Source: Comamonadaceae bacterium
Lineage (GTDB): Bacteria; Pseudomonadota; Gammaproteobacteria; Burkholderiales; Burkholderiaceae_C
DNA: 64,000 bases
Assembly: GCA_027484105.1 (NCBI GenBank)
Contig: JAIXUG010000004.1
Coordinates: 283,076-347,075, forward strand
Direction: 5' to 3'
This document shows positions 62,589 through 64,000 of this stretch, in pieces; the stretch's first letter is position 1, and each line of letters starts with the position of its first letter. Below the pieces are notes generated by a model. It was not told the origin of the DNA, did not search any database, and was given only the letters and a program-made list of their open reading frames with translations. Made by a program: the position numbers and the translations under genes.

Positions 62589-64000
62589 TTAGTCAGTACG
62601 CTCCGAAATCACCAGCAACAGCCGTTGGCCACCTATCGAGAGGGCCAGTTGCATTGGGAAAGCCCCATCGGGCACCGCAGTGGCTTCAAATCGCAGGTTG
62701 GCACGGTCAAACTTCAACCATGCTGGCAGTGAGCTGCCGTCAACCCGGGTCGCTTGAACGCTCACGCCTTCTCCAGCGGTGGCCCTGACGCTTTCTGGCA
62801 ATACGAAGCTAAAGCCCGTACCCATGGTGGAAGCCCCTTTGGGCAACGAGACCGCAACCATGGTGCGCACGTCTTGCTGTTGTGAGCCTTTGACATCGAC
62901 GGTGACGCCGCTGCTGTTGGCTGTGCCGCTGGCCGCAACCGTTCCGCCCGCAGCTGCTGAGCCACCGGATGTGATCGAGGGGGTCGCACCACCCAAAACC
63001 AAGGGTGCGCTGCTTGTCGGGTTGGGTAAGTTGACTCGGCTAAATTGAGTAGACGATGCAACTTGGGACAGCAAACTGTCGGTGACCGAATTGACATTGC
63101 CAGCGCGCAGCCGCTCCTGCTCCAGCTTTTCTGCAGCGGCCTTCTCAGCAGCAGCCTTCTCGGCAGCAGCCTTCTCAGCAGCAGCCTTCTCAGCAGCGGC
63201 CTTCTCAGCAGCAGCCTTCTCAGCAGCAGCCTTCTCAGCAGCGGCCTTCTCGGCAGCAGCCTTCTCAGCAGCGGCCTTCTCAGCAGCGGCCTTCTCAGCA
63301 GCAGCCAGCGCTGCAGCCTCAGCCGCTGGATCCACAACTGGAGCTTGGTTGTTGGGTGGCGGAGGAGGGCTTGGAGGCGGCGCATTGGGTGAAGGCGCGT
63401 TTGTGCCCTGGATGCTGGTGGTATTGCCCACTGTCGTTACCAGCCCGCCAAAGTTGTTATTGACCTCGTTGAGTGCGATGCTGCCCGTGCCAGCGTTCAG
63501 GCCCGTGGTGCCAACGACGCTCAGTGGCCCCGTTTGCGTGATGTTCCCGTTGCCACTGTTGGCCAACAGGTTGCCACCCACAGTCGATGTGCCCAGATTC
63601 AGTGCACCGTTGCTGTTGAGTGTCAGGTTGCTCGCCGCAATCACCGTGCCCAGCGTCAGCGCGTTCACATCATTGAGGGTGATGTTGTTGCCGGTGGCGT
63701 TGACTGCACCATTGAAGTCGTTGGCGCCACCCAAGGTGATGTCATCGCCTGCGGTCAAGTTTGCAGGGCCAGTGGCCATGGTGAGTGTCCCGTTGGCGCC
63801 TTGAGTGATGTCGCCGCTGGTGGCTGTCAGGTCCAGGGTGTTGGCACTGACCACGCCGTTGACGGCGAGGTCGGTGGCAGCTGTGGCATTGAGGTTGCCG
63901 GTGGCGGTCACGTTGCCCAGCGTCAGCGCGTTCACATCGTTGAGGGTGATGTCGTTGCCGGTGGCGTTGACTGCACCATTGAAGTCGTTGGCACCGCCCA
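62589..64000 (-). CDS. Repeat-rich large exoprotein/adhesin, C-terminal part (partial)
   Basis: The frame is open to the right edge, so the N-terminus is missing. On the minus strand the product has filamentous-hemagglutinin-like beta-helix repeats (GANDFNGAV..., ITLNDVNALTLG), a proline-rich linker (about 63340-63390), an AAAEK repeat helix and a C-terminal segment with PAWLKFDRANLRFEATAVPDGAFP that resembles an Ig-like putative exoprotein domain. It is probably secreted or surface-exposed, perhaps by two-partner secretion; the rest of the gene is needed to confirm. Confidence 0.8.
   Translation of the reverse strand, partial: GGANDFNGAVNATGNDITLNDVNALTLGNVTATGNLNATAATDLAVNGVVSANTLDLTATSGDITQGANGTLTMATGPANLTAGDDITLGGANDFNGAVNATGNNITLNDVNALTLGTVIAASNLTLNSNGALNLGTSTVGGNLLANSGNGNITQTGPLSVVGTTGLNAGTGSIALNEVNNNFGGLVTTVGNTTSIQGTNAPSPNAPPPSPPPPPNNQAPVVDPAAEAAALAAAEKAAAEKAAAEKAAAEKAAAEKAAAEKAAAEKAAAEKAAAEKAAAEKAAAEKAAAEKLEQERLRAGNVNSVTDSLLSQVASSTQFSRVNLPNPTSSAPLVLGGATPSITSGGSAAAGGTVAASGTANSSGVTVDVKGSQQQDVRTMVAVSLPKGASTMGTGFSFVLPESVRATAGEGVSVQATRVDGSSLPAWLKFDRANLRFEATAVPDGAFPMQLALSIGGQRLLLVISERTD
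63126..63305 (-). repeat. Twelve copies of a 15-bp repeat (AAAEK)
   Basis: Twelve 15-base units, varying only at a few third positions, encode repeated Ala-Ala-Ala-Glu-Lys. The product would be a long charged helix like that of TolA. Slippage at such repeats can change gene length while preserving frame. Confidence 0.85.
63648..64000 (-). repeat. 267-bp direct repeat in the exoprotein gene
   Basis: The segment from about 63648 to 63735 recurs at 63915 to 64000 with a few substitutions, an offset of 267 bp or 89 codons. Both encode GANDFNGAVNATGN and ITLNDVNALTLG. The second copy runs into the window edge, so more copies are likely outside. Confidence 0.8.

Noticed and set aside
63126..63305. 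CRISPR-like repeat array
   Set aside because: Units are contiguous 15-bp coding repeats in frame, without spacers.
1..64000. CRISPR array, phage or insertion sequence
   Set aside because: No spaced direct repeats, transposase, integrase or phage structural genes were recognised anywhere.

Overview
The window is a typical high-GC betaproteobacterial chromosome segment. Gene order (pnp, quinone oxidoreductase, tpiA, secG, tRNA-Leu, nuoA-N, DUF2818, Nudix), Bug-type solute receptors and protein style point to Burkholderiales, most likely Comamonadaceae (a Limnohabitans- or Rhodoferax-like freshwater bacterium). This is an inference from family knowledge; no database search was run. No phage, insertion sequence, CRISPR array or rRNA gene was seen.

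Layout. 1-9.8 kb: accessory catabolism, with a PdxA-like dehydrogenase, GntR/FCD regulator, MFS carrier, a convergent M81 (MlrC-like) peptidase, a C45 acyltransferase-like Ntn hydrolase, an alpha/beta hydrolase, a transglutaminase-like pair, a metallo-beta-lactamase-fold hydrolase and a keto-acid hydratase. 9.8-16.3 kb: a toxin-antitoxin pair and a dispersed SOS mutagenesis module. umuD-cho and umuC each carry a LexA box and are separated by a serine hydrolase, FolB, an HNH protein and a SOUL protein. 16.3-19.9 kb: an AerR/PpaA-like B12-binding regulator, a degenerate HtrA-like protein, a flavin reductase and a cysteine-free glutaredoxin-fold protein. 19.9-29.5 kb: two minus-strand catabolic operons built around Bug receptors (Bug-RraA-ornithine cyclodeaminase-FAD oxidoreductase, and SDR-EamA-cyclase-Bug), with a plus-strand TauD dioxygenase and a membrane Mrr-like protein between them.

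29.7-40.8 kb: tRNA-Asn, thiamine genes (thiOSGE opposite thiD), then assimilatory sulfate reduction transcribed leftward as cysI-DUF934-cysH-cysD-cysN, followed by fdxA and a ferredoxin-NADP reductase. No cysC, cysJ or cysG lies in the window. The iron-sulfur type CysH suggests direct APS reduction, and the ferredoxin genes are plausible electron donors to CysI.

41.1-62.6 kb: housekeeping plus-strand genes, namely rpsO, pnp, a quinone oxidoreductase, tpiA, secG, tRNA-Leu, the full fourteen-gene complex I operon and four small downstream genes ending with arfB. At the right edge, convergent with arfB, is the 3' part of a repeat-rich exoprotein gene with about 89-residue beta-repeats and twelve copies of a five-residue AAAEK repeat.

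Most of the window is ordinary. The points most worth a second look are the split SOS module with two matching LexA boxes, the cysteine-free glutaredoxin, the catalytically degenerate HtrA homologue, the AerR-like B12 protein, the long hairpin between cysH and cysD, and the apparently leaderless toxin promoter sitting in a perfect 20-bp palindrome.
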